This document shows, one piece after another, positions 35,759 to 45,352 of a stretch of DNA of 64,000 bases (position 1 is the stretch's first letter; the number at the start of each line of letters is the position of its first letter). A model generated the notes under the pieces. The model was not told where the DNA came from. It did no database searches and saw only the letters and a list, made by a program, of their open reading frames with translations. The position numbers and the translations under genes are program-made. The DNA comes from Maribacter hydrothermalis (GTDB lineage Bacteria; Bacteroidota; Bacteroidia; Flavobacteriales; Flavobacteriaceae): the NCBI RefSeq assembly GCF_001913155.1, contig NZ_CP018760.1:2046001-2110000 (forward strand). Direction: 5' to 3'.

Positions 35759-37197
35759 TTCCAGTCGTTACCAATAATCAATTTCTCTTTTAGGTCATTC
35801 ATGATCATAAACTCTTTAGTAGTTTCGCTATCCATTTTGGTTGCTGGTAATTTATCGGCATTCGCTACTGCGTAAAGCATCATGGTACCAAAACGAGCTG
35901 TGTTTTTCATGTGGTCTTCGTTTACCAAATTGAAATCATCGCAATCGGAATGGTAGCAGCCATAAATTGAACGGTCCAGATTACTGTGTACAGATAAAAT
36001 TGGAACACCTTCTAACATAAACGGTTGGTGATCGCTATGTAAACCAGATTTGTTAGAAAAAGTATTTTGGTAGATAGTATCTTGTTGTTGAATAGCAGCA
36101 CCTAAATCTGTAAAGAATTTTTCATCATCTAACTTACCGCCAGCATTCATACCAATTGGGTTGCCAGACATATCTAAATTCATCATGTATTTAATGTTTT
36201 CGATAGTATTATTTTTAATGGCTTCATTAACTAAGTGCTTAGAGCCAAGAAGCCCTTGTTCTTCTCCCATGAACATTACAAATTTTACGGTACGTTTTGG
36301 ACGAAGGTTATTTGCTTTAAAAGCTCTTGCAATATCTAAAACAGCAAATGACCCAATACCATTATCAATAGCACCGGTGGCTAAATCCCAAGAATCTAAA
36401 TGTCCGCCAATGACAATTTCCTCTTGCGGAATTTCTGTTCCAGGTAATGTTGCAACTACGTTTCTTGCTTTTATAACATCACTAGAATTGTTCATGTCTA
36501 TTTTGGCCGTAGCTTTTTTAGATGTCAAAGTTTCTTTCAACGCCATACCGTCTTCCTTACCAATACACACAGCTGGAATCGGAATTAACTCGCCTGTTAC
36601 AGAAGCCGTACCCGTTAATAAAACACCATTGTCAACTTGGTTTATAATAATGATACCAATTGCACCATATTTAATGGCTAAAGCGGTTTTTTCACTACGG
36701 TGTAAATTACTTAGACCTTCCTCACTATTTGGTAAAATAGAAATATAGACTAAGGCTATTTTTCCTTTCACGGCGCCTGGGTTTGCTGCATAGTCTGCAT
36801 CTAAACCATTGCCCATATCTACTATTTCGCCTGTAACGTTTGCTTCAATGGGAGAGTGCCCTAGAGTTACGACTTTAATATCTTCATCGTTAATTTGTAA
36901 GGAAACTTCACCTCTTGCCCAAGCTTCCACTTCAAAAGTTTGGTAGGCTACATCTTCAAAGCCGAATTCTTTAAATTTATTATACGTGTATTCTTCCGCT
37001 TTGGCTCCGTTAGTGGAACCTGTTAATCTATGTCCAATGGTTTCTGTTGCTTCTTTTAAAGAACTATATCCTTTGGAGTTTGCTTTTATTTCGGTATCAA
37101 TGCGTGAAAATAATTCAGCTTGTGATTCTTCTTTTTTTGTTTCTGTACAAGCTTGTAGGCATAGTACGCCTATTAATAAGTAAGCAATTTGTTTCAT
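35746..37197 (-). CDS. M28 family aminopeptidase lipoprotein (second)
   Basis: A 483-residue lipoprotein. I start at 37197 (MKQIAYLLIGVLCLQAC) because this Met gives a proper lipobox (LQAC), whereas the frame to 37227 adds a charged prefix. The M28 zinc ligands are complete: HLDSWDLATGAIDNG, FMGEEQGLLGS, NLDMSGNP and SGLHSDHQPF. A PA domain (about 120-250) with IPIPAVCIG and AIKYGAIGIIIINQ precedes the catalytic half, as in carboxypeptidase Q. It is upstream of the first M28 peptidase and overlaps it, so the two are translated together. The substrate is probably dipeptides or small peptides. Confidence 0.9.
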   Translation of the reverse strand: MKQIAYLLIGVLCLQACTETKKEESQAELFSRIDTEIKANSKGYSSLKEATETIGHRLTGSTNGAKAEEYTYNKFKEFGFEDVAYQTFEVEAWARGEVSLQINDEDIKVVTLGHSPIEANVTGEIVDMGNGLDADYAANPGAVKGKIALVYISILPNSEEGLSNLHRSEKTALAIKYGAIGIIIINQVDNGVLLTGTASVTGELIPIPAVCIGKEDGMALKETLTSKKATAKIDMNNSSDVIKARNVVATLPGTEIPQEEIVIGGHLDSWDLATGAIDNGIGSFAVLDIARAFKANNLRPKRTVKFVMFMGEEQGLLGSKHLVNEAIKNNTIENIKYMMNLDMSGNPIGMNAGGKLDDEKFFTDLGAAIQQQDTIYQNTFSNKSGLHSDHQPFMLEGVPILSVHSNLDRSIYGCYHSDCDDFNLVNEDHMKNTARFGTMMLYAVANADKLPATKMDSETTKEFMIMNDLKEKLIIGNDWKWEE

Positions 37198-37344
37198 TAG
37201 TTGTTTGTTTTTGGTTGAAGCATACAAGTTAGCTATTTAGTTACAAATAATAGATGCTTTACAAGTTGTTAATCTTATAATTCTATCTCCTAAATTTTAA
37301 GGATACAAGACTTAATGCGTAATTTTATATCAAAATAGAAATTC

Positions 37345-38637
37345 ATGAAATACGATCAAATACCTAACTCCTTATTTAAAAAGAACCGTAAAAAGTTTAT
37401 GGACCGCATGCAGCCAAAAAGCATTGCTGTTTTTAACTCTAATGACATTTACCCAATAAGTGCTGATAGTGTTTTACCTTTTGAGCAACATAGAGATATC
37501 TTTTACCTATCTGGAGCTGATCAAGAAGAAACTATTTTGGTTTTATTTCCTGATGCTATTAATAAGAAACATCGCGAAATTCTTTTTGTTCGTGAAACAA
37601 ACGAACATATTGCCATTTGGGAGGGTGCTAAACTGACCAAAGAAAAAGCTACTGAAGTCTCCGGCATTGAAACTATTTGTTGGCTGAAGGAGTTCGATAA
37701 AATTTTCTTCGATTTAATGACCGAAGCCGATACTATATATTTTAATACCAACGAGCATTACAGACAAGCGGTAGAAACGCAAACGCGTGAAGACCGTTTT
37801 ATTGAAAAATACAAACATCAGTATCCTGCACATAAGGTTGCCAAGAGTAATCCTATACTTCAGGAAATTAGAGGAGTTAAAGAGCTTGAGGAACTAACTA
37901 TTATGCAAACTGCGTGTAATATCACTGAAAAAGGATTCCGTAGGCTGCTTGGTTTTGTAAAACCGGGAGTAATGGAATATGAGATTGAAGCTGAATTGCT
38001 GCATGAATTTGTTAGAAATAGATCTAAAGGTTTTGCTTATCCACCAATTATTGCGTCTGGGAACAATGCCAATGTGCTTCACTATTTAGAAAATAATAGG
38101 CCGTGTAATAATGGGGATATGATTTTAATGGATGTTGCTGCAGAATATGCTAACTATTCTAGTGATTTAACCAGAACCATACCTGTAAACGGAAAATTTA
38201 CTAAACGCCAAAAAGAGGTTTATAATGCCGTTTTAAGAGTAAAAGATGATGCGACCAAAATGTTAGTGCCAGGCACATTATGGGCAGAATACCATAAAGA
38301 GTGTGGTAAATTAATGACTTCAGAATTAATAGGACTTGGGTTATTGGATAAGGCCGATGTGCAAAATGAAAATCCTGATTGGCCTGCTTATAAAAAGTAC
38401 TTTATGCATGGTACTAGTCACCATATTGGATTAAACACACATGATTACGGTGCATTGAAAACACCTATGAAAGCAAATATGGTATTTACCGTAGAACCGG
38501 GAATTTATATACCCGCTGAAAATATGGGTATTCGTTTAGAGGACGATGTGGTTATTAAGGAAAAGGGAGAACCGTTTAATTTAATGGCAAATATTCCTAT
38601 TAAGGCAGATGAGATTGAAGAATTAATGAATAAATAA
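37345..38637 (+). CDS. pepP: Xaa-Pro aminopeptidase (aminopeptidase P family)
   Basis: A 430-residue metallopeptidase of family M24, releasing the first residue before proline. The N-terminal domain (about 1-170) has the creatinase-like FEQHRDIFYLSGADQEETIL segment. The C-terminal pita-bread domain contains MDVAAEYANYSSDLTRTIP (two Asp ligands), HGTSHHIGLNTHD (His), FTVEPGIYI (Glu) and IRLEDDVVI (Glu), all dinuclear metal ligands. Cytoplasmic, no signal peptide. It is followed nine bases later by xth, in one unit. Confidence 0.95.
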   Translation: MKYDQIPNSLFKKNRKKFMDRMQPKSIAVFNSNDIYPISADSVLPFEQHRDIFYLSGADQEETILVLFPDAINKKHREILFVRETNEHIAIWEGAKLTKEKATEVSGIETICWLKEFDKIFFDLMTEADTIYFNTNEHYRQAVETQTREDRFIEKYKHQYPAHKVAKSNPILQEIRGVKELEELTIMQTACNITEKGFRRLLGFVKPGVMEYEIEAELLHEFVRNRSKGFAYPPIIASGNNANVLHYLENNRPCNNGDMILMDVAAEYANYSSDLTRTIPVNGKFTKRQKEVYNAVLRVKDDATKMLVPGTLWAEYHKECGKLMTSELIGLGLLDKADVQNENPDWPAYKKYFMHGTSHHIGLNTHDYGALKTPMKANMVFTVEPGIYIPAENMGIRLEDDVVIKEKGEPFNLMANIPIKADEIEELMNK

Positions 38638-38646
38638 TACCAGAAA

Positions 38647-39417
38647 ATGAAATTAGTTTCGTGGAATGTTAATGGAATAAGGGCTTCTGTAAAAAAGGGC
38701 TTTGAGGATGTTGTTAAAGATTTTGATGCAGATGTATTTTGTGTTCAAGAAACAAAAGCACAAGATGATCAGGTTGCCGAAGCATTGAAAGATATTACCG
38801 ATTACAAACTTTACAGTAATAGCGCTGAAAGAAAAGGATATTCTGGAACTGGAATTTTATCTAAACAAGTACCTGTGAAGTTTAATAAGGACATGGGTAT
38901 TGAAGTACATGATTTGGAAGGACGGATTACACATTCTGAGTTTGAACATTTTCATTTAATCAACGTGTACATTCCTAACAGTGGTAACGGATTAAAACGT
39001 TTGGATTACCGTGCCGGATGGGATATAGATTTTACCAACTACCTAAAGGAGTTATCTAAATCGAAACCTTTGATTATTACGGGCGATTTTAATGTAGCAC
39101 ATACCGAGAACGATTTGGCAAACCCGAAAAGTAATTACAATAAAACATCAGGATTTACCCAAGTTGAAATTGACGGATTTGAGCATATGCTGAACGAAGT
39201 GAAATTGGTAGATAGTTTTAGAAAGTTGCACCCTACGACTTTTGATAAATACACCTTTTGGAGTGCAAGAGGTGGCGCAAGAGAACGTAATGTAGGTTGG
39301 CGTTTAGACTATTTCTTAGTAAGTGAGTCAATTTGGGACAAAGTGAAATCAGCCGAAATTCATGATCAGGTTATGGGTAGTGATCATTGTCCTATAAGTT
39401 TAGAAATAGAATTTTAG
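38647..39417 (+). CDS. xth: Exodeoxyribonuclease III
   Basis: A 256-residue Mg-dependent AP endonuclease/3'-5' exonuclease for base excision repair. Catalytic features: Glu in CVQETKAQD, GDFNVAHTENDLANP, and the ending GSDHCPISLEIEF with the Asp-His pair. Length is typical for XthA. It is nine bases after pepP and is followed three bases later by a 58-residue membrane peptide gene. It works with dut and the Vsr-like enzyme in limiting base damage in this genome. Confidence 0.96.
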   Translation: MKLVSWNVNGIRASVKKGFEDVVKDFDADVFCVQETKAQDDQVAEALKDITDYKLYSNSAERKGYSGTGILSKQVPVKFNKDMGIEVHDLEGRITHSEFEHFHLINVYIPNSGNGLKRLDYRAGWDIDFTNYLKELSKSKPLIITGDFNVAHTENDLANPKSNYNKTSGFTQVEIDGFEHMLNEVKLVDSFRKLHPTTFDKYTFWSARGGARERNVGWRLDYFLVSESIWDKVKSAEIHDQVMGSDHCPISLEIEF

Positions 39418-39420
39418 AAT

Positions 39421-39597
39421 ATGAGGTTCTTAGTATTGATTCAAGATGCTTCTGAGATTGAGAAGAAAATTCAAGAAGCGCCTGATAATTCTTATGAAAT
39501 AGGTATAGCTATTGGTACCTACCTTCCTTTTGTAGTGTTGGTTTTAATAGCTTACGCTTTTTATTATTATTCTAAAAATCGAAGGAATACAGAATAA
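39421..39597 (+). CDS. Small single-helix membrane protein (58 residues)
   Basis: A 58-codon frame starting three bases after the xth stop: MRFLVLIQDASEIEKK and so on, with one long hydrophobic helix in the middle (IGIAIGTYLPFVVLVLIAYAFYYY), ended by a basic SKNRRNTE tail. Tight coupling to xth and a helix length right for one membrane pass support a real gene. It ends four bases before the convergent brnQ. No family recognised; function unknown. Confidence 0.55.
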   Translation: MRFLVLIQDASEIEKKIQEAPDNSYEIGIAIGTYLPFVVLVLIAYAFYYYSKNRRNTE

Positions 39598-39601
39598 CTA
39601 A

Positions 39602-40885
39602 TTAAATGCTATTTGGCTTTTTCTGGGTTAGCACGTTTGTAATAACAAAGACCAAAAAAGCCGGCAACACCCAACCCAAACTATATGGTTGAAGCGGAAT
39701 CCAAGAGAAGGTGTCTTTAGCAATATCAACCGTATTGATGCTTCCTAAAAAGTCAGGAATACTAAAAATGAATGTTACTATAGTAACCGCTCTAAAGACC
39801 AAAGGGGAGGCATATTTTTCAGGAGTAACATTTAGTAGAATTAGAATAATGGTAATGGGGTAAATGAACATTAAAGCCGGCAGAGCAACTGCAATGATAT
39901 AGCCAACATTAAATTGCCCCATCAGTACGCCTAAAATACTTCCTGTAATAGCAGTAATGGTATATGCCAATTGAGAGTCATTGAATCTTGATCTTACAAA
40001 ATCTGCTGTTCCCGTTACAATACCAACTGCGGTTGTAAAACATGCAACACCTACTAAAATGCTTAAAAAGAAATTGCCAATAGTACCTAAGCTATTTATG
40101 GTTAGGCCAGAGAGTAATGCGGTTCTTGTCGTATTTGCATCAAAATTATCATGTACTAAGGCCCCTGAAAGTATTAATCCTAAATAGATTAGAAAAAGGG
40201 CTAAACCAGCTAACCATCCGGCACTACGAATTAATGATTTTTTGTCTTCGTATGTAGCGTTCTTGTGCCTTAAATTAATAGAAATAATAATAACTCCGCC
40301 GACAACAACTGCTCCAATAGCATCAAATGTTTGGTAACCTTCTAAAATTCCATTAGTAAACGGACTAGTGATTGTTGTAGTTCCAAAATCAAATGAAAAA
40401 GAAAAAACGGTAATTCCTATAACCAAAAGAAGAATCAGAATAATAGCGGGAGTTAAAATTTTACCTAGTATTCCTAATATTTTAGAACGGTTCATAGCAA
40501 AGACCAACACTAATCCAAAATAAATACTACTGGTAAACCATGAAGAAATATCCCAAAAGGGCTGTATTGCCATTTCATGGGTAACCGAAGCTGTTCTTGG
40601 GCTAGGTAATGTAATCGAAATGCTGTAAATTAAAAAAGCATAGATTACGCTAAATGTTGGAGAAATCTTTTTTCCAAAATCAATAAGTGTGCCTTGTAAT
40701 TTTGCATGTGCCAGAATACCTAGTATGGGTATAATTACTGCAGATATGCTAAATCCGATAGTTATAATTAACCATTGATTTCCTGCGTTAAAACCTAATA
40801 ATGAGGGTAATATTAAATTACCAGCTCCAAAAAATAAGGAGAACAGAGCAAAGGCGGTTACAAAGATTTCTTTCTTCTTTAACAT
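39602..40885 (-). CDS. brnQ: Branched-chain amino acid carrier (BrnQ)
   Basis: A 427-residue inner-membrane symporter with about twelve hydrophobic helices. It imports leucine, isoleucine and valine with sodium ions. The family start (FALFSLFFGAGNLILPSLLGFNAGNQW) is plainly recognisable, as is the STLPSPRTASVTHEMA-type segment. Length is normal. It is convergent with xth and its small membrane peptide. The upstream 250 bases hold a short frame and a zinc-ribbon-like gene on the other strand. Confidence 0.95.
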   Translation of the reverse strand: MLKKKEIFVTAFALFSLFFGAGNLILPSLLGFNAGNQWLIITIGFSISAVIIPILGILAHAKLQGTLIDFGKKISPTFSVIYAFLIYSISITLPSPRTASVTHEMAIQPFWDISSWFTSSIYFGLVLVFAMNRSKILGILGKILTPAIILILLLVIGITVFSFSFDFGTTTITSPFTNGILEGYQTFDAIGAVVVGGVIIISINLRHKNATYEDKKSLIRSAGWLAGLALFLIYLGLILSGALVHDNFDANTTRTALLSGLTINSLGTIGNFFLSILVGVACFTTAVGIVTGTADFVRSRFNDSQLAYTITAITGSILGVLMGQFNVGYIIAVALPALMFIYPITIILILLNVTPEKYASPLVFRAVTIVTFIFSIPDFLGSINTVDIAKDTFSWIPLQPYSLGWVLPAFLVFVITNVLTQKKPNSI

Positions 40886-41043
40886 GGCTGCAAATTAAGT
40901 GAAAGAATATGAAATTATTGACAAGCTTAAGTTTTTGATTTTGTAAGACACCATAAAAAAGTCAATTGACAACAGGTTAAGTAGCTCTTGCAACAAATAC
41001 TAGTGCAGTCTGCTAATATAGAGTACATTAACCGAACGAAAGA

Positions 41044-41124
41044 ATGAGTAATCAATTTTCTATATTTTTTAAACTAAAATTTTTAATCGCGTTTTATCGA
41101 TTGCCCAAATTGAAAAACCAGTAA
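41044..41124 (+). CDS. Possible 26-residue peptide
   Basis: A short frame (MSNQFSIFFKLKF..., ending RLPKLKNQ), hydrophobic in front and basic at the end. It precedes the 72-codon gene by 13 bases. Its coding status is not proven: only the position and the amphipathic sequence speak for it. No family recognised. Confidence 0.3.
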   Translation: MSNQFSIFFKLKFLIAFYRLPKLKNQ

Positions 41125-41137
41125 TAAAACCTACAAC

Positions 41138-41356
41138 ATGAAAAAAATATTCTGCAACATTTTTGGACATCATTATTCAGTCTCAAAAAAAGTGACTTCA
41201 CATATTAAAGAGTACAAATGCATTCACTGCCAAAAACAAGTAACAACAGATGTTAGTGGAAATCTTGCCGCACTAACACCCGAATTACAAGATATCAACA
41301 GAACTTTAGAGCATATTTACCAAAGAAGACATACGGCTACGCAACAAGTTGCATAG
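41138..41356 (+). CDS. Small CxxC protein (72 residues)
   Basis: A 72-residue hypothetical protein. An early CNIFGHHYS segment and a CIHC pair about 22 residues later could bind a metal like a small zinc ribbon, with Cys6, His11/12, Cys29 and Cys32 as candidates. The C-terminal half is predicted helical (LTPELQDINRTLEHIYQRRH). Conserved-looking length and a start 13 bases after the 26-codon frame are its only context. Family not recognised by name. Confidence 0.6.
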   Translation: MKKIFCNIFGHHYSVSKKVTSHIKEYKCIHCQKQVTTDVSGNLAALTPELQDINRTLEHIYQRRHTATQQVA

Positions 41357-41363
41357 TAATTAT

Positions 41364-42410
41364 CTAATCGGTAAATGAATTCCAGCCCTGTGCGGTTAAC
41401 GGAATTTTTGCATTGTTCCTGGAAATTAAGAAAGCTCCTTCGCCTTCACCCGTAGTATGCCCCACGACGGTTAAGTTTGGATTGCCCTTTATTTTTGGGA
41501 ATTCTTTTTGGTCTATAGTGAACAACAATTCATAATCTTCACCTCCACTTAAAGCAACAAGTGTACTATCTACTTTAAATTCCTCACAAGCGGCAATTAC
41601 CGTTGGGTCCAATGGAATTTTATCTTCATATAGGTCTATTCCAATTCCACTGCTTTTACTTAAATGTAAAATTTCTGATGAAAGGCCGTCACTAATATCA
41701 ATCATGGCTGTTGGGTGGACATCTAATTTTTTCAAAAGTTCGGTAATATCTTTACGAGCTTCCGGTTTTAGCTGCCGTTCTACTATATATGAATAGGGCT
41801 CTAAATCTGGCTGATTATTCGGATTAACTTTAAAAACCTCTTTCTCTCGTTCTAAAACTTGTAGACCCATATAAGCAGCGCCAACATCACCTGAAACAAC
41901 CAAAAGATTATTAGGCTGCGCTCCTGATCTATAGGCAATATCTTTATCATTTGCTACACCAATAGCTGTTACGCTAATCATTAATCCGGTTTTGGAGGAA
42001 GTTGTATCGCCACCAACTAAATCAACATTATAAGCGTTACATGCCGTAGCAACACCAGCGTACAATTCCTCTAATGCTTCTAAAGGAAACCTATTGGAAA
42101 CGGCAATAGAAATGGTTATTTGTGTAGCCATGGCATTCATCGCATATATATCGGATAGGTTTACCATGATAGCTTTGTAGCCCAAATGTTTTAAAGGCAT
42201 ATAGGCAAGGTCAAAATGAACGCCTTCAATTAATAGGTCTGTACTGATTACAGTTTTTTTGTTTTTAAAATCTAAAACTGCAGCATCGTCTCCAATTCCT
42301 TTTAATGTTGATTTTTGGGAAATTTTAAAATCTTTCGTAAGATGATCAATAAGACCAAACTCACCTAGTTTTTCTAAAGATGTGTTTTCTTTATTCTTGT
42401 CTTCTAGCAT
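41364..42410 (-). CDS. thiL: Thiamine-monophosphate kinase
   Basis: A 348-residue kinase making thiamine diphosphate from thiamine monophosphate and ATP, the last step of TPP synthesis. Visible family segments: GIGDDAAVLD near 41-50, STDLLIEGVHFD, a GYKAIMVNLSDIYAMNA block, and DLVGGDTTSSKTGLMISVTAIG, which carry the metal and substrate contacts; later AMIDISDGLSSEI and SGGEDYELLFT. Length is normal for AIR-synthase/ThiL proteins. Its stop lies seven bases from the end of the 72-codon gene on the other strand. Confidence 0.95.
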   Translation of the reverse strand: MLEDKNKENTSLEKLGEFGLIDHLTKDFKISQKSTLKGIGDDAAVLDFKNKKTVISTDLLIEGVHFDLAYMPLKHLGYKAIMVNLSDIYAMNAMATQITISIAVSNRFPLEALEELYAGVATACNAYNVDLVGGDTTSSKTGLMISVTAIGVANDKDIAYRSGAQPNNLLVVSGDVGAAYMGLQVLEREKEVFKVNPNNQPDLEPYSYIVERQLKPEARKDITELLKKLDVHPTAMIDISDGLSSEILHLSKSSGIGIDLYEDKIPLDPTVIAACEEFKVDSTLVALSGGEDYELLFTIDQKEFPKIKGNPNLTVVGHTTGEGEGAFLISRNNAKIPLTAQGWNSFTD

Positions 42411-42451
42411 GATGCAAAAATAAGAAGTAAAATAAGATGTATGGAATAAAT

Positions 42452-42479
42452 AAACCCAAAGCTTTTAAGCTTTGGGTTT
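42452..42479 (-). terminator. Terminator after Gfo/Idh gene
   Basis: A perfect 13-base-pair hairpin with a TT gap (AAACCCAAAGCTT/AAGCTTTGGGTTT), 30 bases past the oxidoreductase stop on the minus strand and 40 bases before the thiL start. It isolates thiL from the upstream gene. Confidence 0.75.
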
Positions 42480-42508
42480 ATAATTAAATTTATAAAAATG
42501 TTTGGTGC

Positions 42509-43966
42509 CTATCCTAAGGAATAGCCATCTCTATAAGTGCGTTTCACATATTTATTTGCAGGTTCAAAATTGGTAATTTTCATATTAGCTGCATCCCATT
42601 GTAAACGTTTTCTTCCGTGATATTGCTTTCCACCACCCCAGAAACTTTGATTTTCTACTGAAGGATCTACTTCGAAATATGATTTTAAAGCTAAATTTCC
42701 AATTAATATACTTTCTGTAAATGGTCCGGCATAATCAAAAGAAGAACTGGTTTCTGCATTTCCGTAACCGGCCATACATGCGTTTACCCATTGTAAATAG
42801 TGACCTTCTGGCACACGTGCAATAGTTTGTTCTACTTCAAATTGTTCGTTTAAGGTTAACGGTAACAAACGTGGATTTGCACCATAACAATCTGCCATTA
42901 ATTTTCCTTTAGTTCCAATGAAAAGTACGCCGCCATCCCAGTTTCCTAGAGCTTCGTCATCTCCTAATTCTTCAGGTCTTTCAGGAAGCAACCCTCCATC
43001 CATCCAAGTCACTTTTATTTTTCCTTTACCATCCGTTCTAGGGTAGCTTAGATGTATTTTGCTAGAGTTCGGGAAACTCTTCGGGTAATCTTTATATTGG
43101 AAATTTCCGCTGAAGGAATCGGATACACTACATTCTACAGTATCTGGGTATAATATTGGTAATATTCTATACACCGGGTCCATAATATGACAGGCCATAT
43201 CGCCCAGGGCTCCTGTTCCAAAATCTGACCAACCTCTCCAATCAAATGGTAGGTAGGCATCATTATAATCTCGCATTTGAGCAGTCCCTAACCAAAGATC
43301 CCAATTCAGACCTTTTGGTACGCGGTCTTTTTTTGTTGGTGTTTGTAATGCTTGAGGCCAAATAGCTCTGTTCGTCCAACATTTTACGGTGTGTACTTCA
43401 CCAATTATACCCGTATCATAAATTTCTTTCATGGTACGAACACCGTCACCAGATCCACCTTGGTTACCCATTTGTGTAACCACTTGGAATTTTTTTGCTG
43501 CTTCGGTCAACATTCTTGCTTCCCAAATATCATGCGTCAATGGCTTTTGAACATATACATGTTTGCCCATAGACATTGCCTGATAAGCGGCAACTGCATG
43601 ATTGTGATCCGGTGTAGATACAGATACTGCATCTATATTTTTACCTTCTTTGTCAAGCATTTCCCTAAAGTCATTAAAATAACTGGCTTTTGGAAAGGCT
43701 TCTCTTGAAGTAATTGCTTGTCTATCATCAACATCGCATAGGGATACGATATTTACATTAGGACTTTCAGCAAAGGAGGCAATATCACTTTGTCCTTTAC
43801 CACCGGCACCTATACCTGCAATATTTAATTTATCACTTGGAGCAATAAAACCTGGGCCACCCAAAACATGTCTTGGTACGATCATAAATCCGGCTGCCGC
43901 CATACCGGTATTTTTCATAAATTTCCTACGGGTGTTTTTGTTTAATTCTGTTTTTTTGTTTGACAT
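42509..43966 (-). CDS. Tat-exported Gfo/Idh/MocA family oxidoreductase
   Basis: A 485-residue oxidoreductase with NAD(P)-binding N-terminal fold (LNIAGIGAGGKGQSDIASFAES) and the catalytic-region motif QKPLTHDIWEARML, the family EKP-type signature. The N-terminus NTRRKFMKNTGMAAAGFM is a twin-arginine export signal (Arg13-Arg14), so it is probably folded with cofactor before export, as are many Bacteroidetes glycan-degrading Gfo/Idh enzymes. Substrate is likely a sugar or sugar acid; not determinable. Convergent to none; a long hairpin ends it. Confidence 0.9.
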   Translation of the reverse strand: MSNKKTELNKNTRRKFMKNTGMAAAGFMIVPRHVLGGPGFIAPSDKLNIAGIGAGGKGQSDIASFAESPNVNIVSLCDVDDRQAITSREAFPKASYFNDFREMLDKEGKNIDAVSVSTPDHNHAVAAYQAMSMGKHVYVQKPLTHDIWEARMLTEAAKKFQVVTQMGNQGGSGDGVRTMKEIYDTGIIGEVHTVKCWTNRAIWPQALQTPTKKDRVPKGLNWDLWLGTAQMRDYNDAYLPFDWRGWSDFGTGALGDMACHIMDPVYRILPILYPDTVECSVSDSFSGNFQYKDYPKSFPNSSKIHLSYPRTDGKGKIKVTWMDGGLLPERPEELGDDEALGNWDGGVLFIGTKGKLMADCYGANPRLLPLTLNEQFEVEQTIARVPEGHYLQWVNACMAGYGNAETSSSFDYAGPFTESILIGNLALKSYFEVDPSVENQSFWGGGKQYHGRKRLQWDAANMKITNFEPANKYVKRTYRDGYSLG

Positions 43967-44105
43967 TTGGTGTTGTTGTTTAGTAATTAGTCGATTTAGA
44001 CTTGAAGATAATTCAATTCACACAAATATATATAGCTATTCGAAGATTTGTTATTAATCAAAAAAAGCAATTACTATCTTTAGGTATTGAATATAAATAG
44101 ATTGC

Positions 44106-45350
44106 ATGAAAAATGCGTTGTGGTTTTTAACATTTATTTTGATTTTTGGTTGCAGTTCTGATGCTAGTGTAGAAGACGAACTGGAGGACCAAATGGAAGA
44201 AACGTCACCTTATAACCAAAATGTAAATTCTATAGTGCCATGCGAGAACGGGTTTGCCGGTATATACCCATGTAAAGGGTATGATCTTGTTGCTGCTATT
44301 CCTTTGAGCGTATTTTCAGCTAACGAGGCAAATGATATTTGGGGTTGGACGGATGCCACAACTGGAAAGGAATATGCTATTATGGGTCTTGATAACGGCA
44401 CTGCTTTTATTGATATTTCTGATGCCATAAAACCAGTTTATTTGGGAAAACTGCCTACAGCAACGAGTTCAAGCTCGTGGCGAGATGTAAAAGTTTACGA
44501 TGATTATGCGTATATTGTATCTGAGGCTAATGACCATGGTGTACAGGTATTCGACTTAAAAAAATTACGAAACGTAAATAATCCTCCAGAAGCGTTTACT
44601 GCTAATGGTCGGTATACCGCAATTGGTAATGCACATAATATCGTTATAAATGAAAATAGCGGGTACGCTTATCCGGTAGGTACAAATAGAGATGATCAGT
44701 ATAATGGAGGAGTACATTTTTTAAATCTTCAGAACCCTACGGTACCGCTACTTGATGGTGGTTGGGGATTAAATGGCTATACACATGATGCTCAGGTAAT
44801 TACCTATAATGGGCCAGATGTTAATTATGTTGGCTCCGAAATATTTGTAGGGGCAAATGAGGATCAAGTTGTTGTTGTAGATATTTCAAATAAAGATGCA
44901 CCGGTAACCTTGGCAACGTTACCTTATCCAAATATTGCATACACGCATCAAGGTTGGTTTACAGAAGATCATCGTTATTTTATTTTAGGTGATGAATTAG
45001 ATGAGGTTAGACAAGGATTTAGAACACGTACCCTTATTTTTAATATGGAAGATTTAAACAATCCAGTGTTACATCATACCTATTCTGGGCCTACAAATGC
45101 CATAGATCACAATGGTTATGTTTTAGAAAATGAGTTTTTCTTGGCGAATTATACGGCTGGGGTTCGGGTTTTAGATATTTCTAATATTGAAAATAAAACG
45201 GTAACCGAAAAAGCTTTTTTTGATACGTATCCTTCAAATAATAATACTCAATTTGCGGGTGTATGGAGTGTTTACCCCTATTATGAAAGTGGTAAAATTG
45301 TGATAAGCGATATCAATAGCGGATTTTTCATTATCCAAAAATCTAATTAA
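44106..45350 (+). CDS. Choice-of-anchor B / LVIVD-repeat lipoprotein
   Basis: A 414-residue SPII lipoprotein (FGCSSDAS, Cys about 16, followed by an acidic DELEDQMEET run that favours surface export). The rest is a beta-propeller of LVIVD-type repeats (AFIDISDAIKPVYLGKLP, HGVQVFDLKKLRNV, VVVVDISNKDAPVTLATLPYP, GVRVLDISNIENK). This matches the choice-of-anchor B family in Bacteroidetes, of unknown function and probably a surface-held binding protein. It lies two bases before the second propeller lipoprotein. Confidence 0.8.
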   Translation: MKNALWFLTFILIFGCSSDASVEDELEDQMEETSPYNQNVNSIVPCENGFAGIYPCKGYDLVAAIPLSVFSANEANDIWGWTDATTGKEYAIMGLDNGTAFIDISDAIKPVYLGKLPTATSSSSWRDVKVYDDYAYIVSEANDHGVQVFDLKKLRNVNNPPEAFTANGRYTAIGNAHNIVINENSGYAYPVGTNRDDQYNGGVHFLNLQNPTVPLLDGGWGLNGYTHDAQVITYNGPDVNYVGSEIFVGANEDQVVVVDISNKDAPVTLATLPYPNIAYTHQGWFTEDHRYFILGDELDEVRQGFRTRTLIFNMEDLNNPVLHHTYSGPTNAIDHNGYVLENEFFLANYTAGVRVLDISNIENKTVTEKAFFDTYPSNNNTQFAGVWSVYPYYESGKIVISDINSGFFIIQKSN

Positions 45351-45352
45351 TT

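Noticed and set aside
36161..36748. 195-codon plus-strand frame antisense to the second M28 peptidase
   Set aside because: The minus strand encodes all M28 zinc motifs; this frame has none and no ribosome-site context.
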